From positions 1-5,411 of the forward strand of contig CAJXEG010000097.1 in NCBI GenBank assembly GCA_913052425.1: a stretch of DNA of 5,411 bases. Direction: 5' to 3'. Each line of letters starts with the position of its first letter. Position 1 is the stretch's first letter. Made by a program: the position numbers and the translations under genes. Positions 5,308 through 5,411 of the stretch are shown piece after piece. Origin of the DNA: an uncultured Flavobacteriaceae bacterium. GTDB lineage: Bacteria; Bacteroidota; Bacteroidia; Flavobacteriales; Flavobacteriaceae. A model generated the notes under the pieces. The model was not told the origin of the DNA. It saw only the letters and a list, made by a program, of their open reading frames with translations, and did no database searches.

Positions 5308-5411
5308 TGTCTGCATTTTTTGAACAGGTGTATGCAGTTGTCCAAAAAATTCCTCAGGGGAGGGTCACTTCCTATGGTGCCATTGCCCGTTATTTGGGTC
5401 ACCCTCAGAGT
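5307..5411 (+). CDS. Alkyltransferase-like / MGMT-family DNA-binding protein, 5' part only
   Basis: The first 35 residues are present before the window ends. The segment FFEQVYAVVQKIPQGRVTSYGAIARYLG (4-31, interrupted here by no gap or stop) matches the start of the helix-turn-helix DNA-binding domain of O6-alkylguanine-DNA methyltransferases, with the typical IPxGRVTSYGxIA pattern at 18-27. Because the protein begins right at this domain, it lacks the N-terminal domain of Ogt/Ada-C. This fits short alkyltransferase-like (ATL) proteins, which bind O6-alkylguanine and hand it to excision repair. The deciding site (PCHR with catalytic Cys versus a Cys-less version) lies beyond the window, so this is inference. 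The ATG overlaps the trmB stop by one nucleotide in TGATG, so translation is probably coupled. Confidence 0.85.
   Translation, partial: MSAFFEQVYAVVQKIPQGRVTSYGAIARYLGHPQS

Noticed and set aside
1..5411. Mobile element, CRISPR array, tRNA/rRNA gene or prophage remnant
   Set aside because: No transposase, integrase, regularly spaced repeats, structural RNA signatures or base-composition jumps were seen, and all sizeable stretches are explained by recognisable genes.

Overview
The window reads as ordinary chromosomal DNA of a member of the Bacteroidota, most likely the class Flavobacteriia. The reasons are a stand-alone type IX secretion (T9SS) sorting domain with a YPNP motif, TAnnTTTG-type -7 promoter boxes, the general absence of Shine-Dalgarno sequences, and protein sequences (TyrS, TrmB, the histidine kinase) of a recognisably flavobacterial style. 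No mobile element, CRISPR array, rRNA or tRNA gene was seen. Coding density is high, and the only intergenic stretches are 1-68, 2351-2363, 2694-2826, 3520-3524 and 4596-4632.

Layout. On the + strand, tyrS (69-1367, tyrosyl-tRNA synthetase) has its own short-leader promoter. It converges on a two-gene minus-strand unit and shares a CTAG with it, in which both stop codons lie. That unit, read from right to left, is a small secreted protein that is little more than a signal peptide plus a T9SS sorting domain (2364-2693), followed by a LuxE-like adenylate-forming acyl-protein synthetase (1364-2350). A 133-bp AT-rich divergent region (2694-2826) separates it from a + strand two-component system: an OmpR/PhoB-family response regulator (2827-3519) and, 5 nt later with a GTG start, a membrane histidine kinase with almost no periplasmic domain (3525-4595). 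A promoter box then precedes trmB (4633-5307, tRNA m7G46 methyltransferase). trmB is coupled through a TGATG overlap to the start of an alkyltransferase-like DNA-repair protein (5307 to the window end, partial).

How the genes relate. tyrS and trmB are translation housekeeping genes. The regulator and kinase form one signalling pair. The acyl-protein synthetase and the small T9SS protein are co-oriented and closely spaced, so they probably share a transcript, but their joint function is not known to me. Three predicted -7 boxes (before tyrS, the regulator and trmB) sit 16-17 nt from their start codons, which suggests very short 5' leaders.

The observation most worth checking is the 5' end of the T9SS-domain gene. 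It has no usable ATG in frame, but an ATG at 2712-2710 would give a textbook signal peptide (MFKKLSLRIVLLLL...) if one T were missing from a four-T run. This is an assembly or sequencing indel, a real frameshift, or a +1 slip at UUU-UAA. I see no clear evidence of an entirely new multi-gene system.
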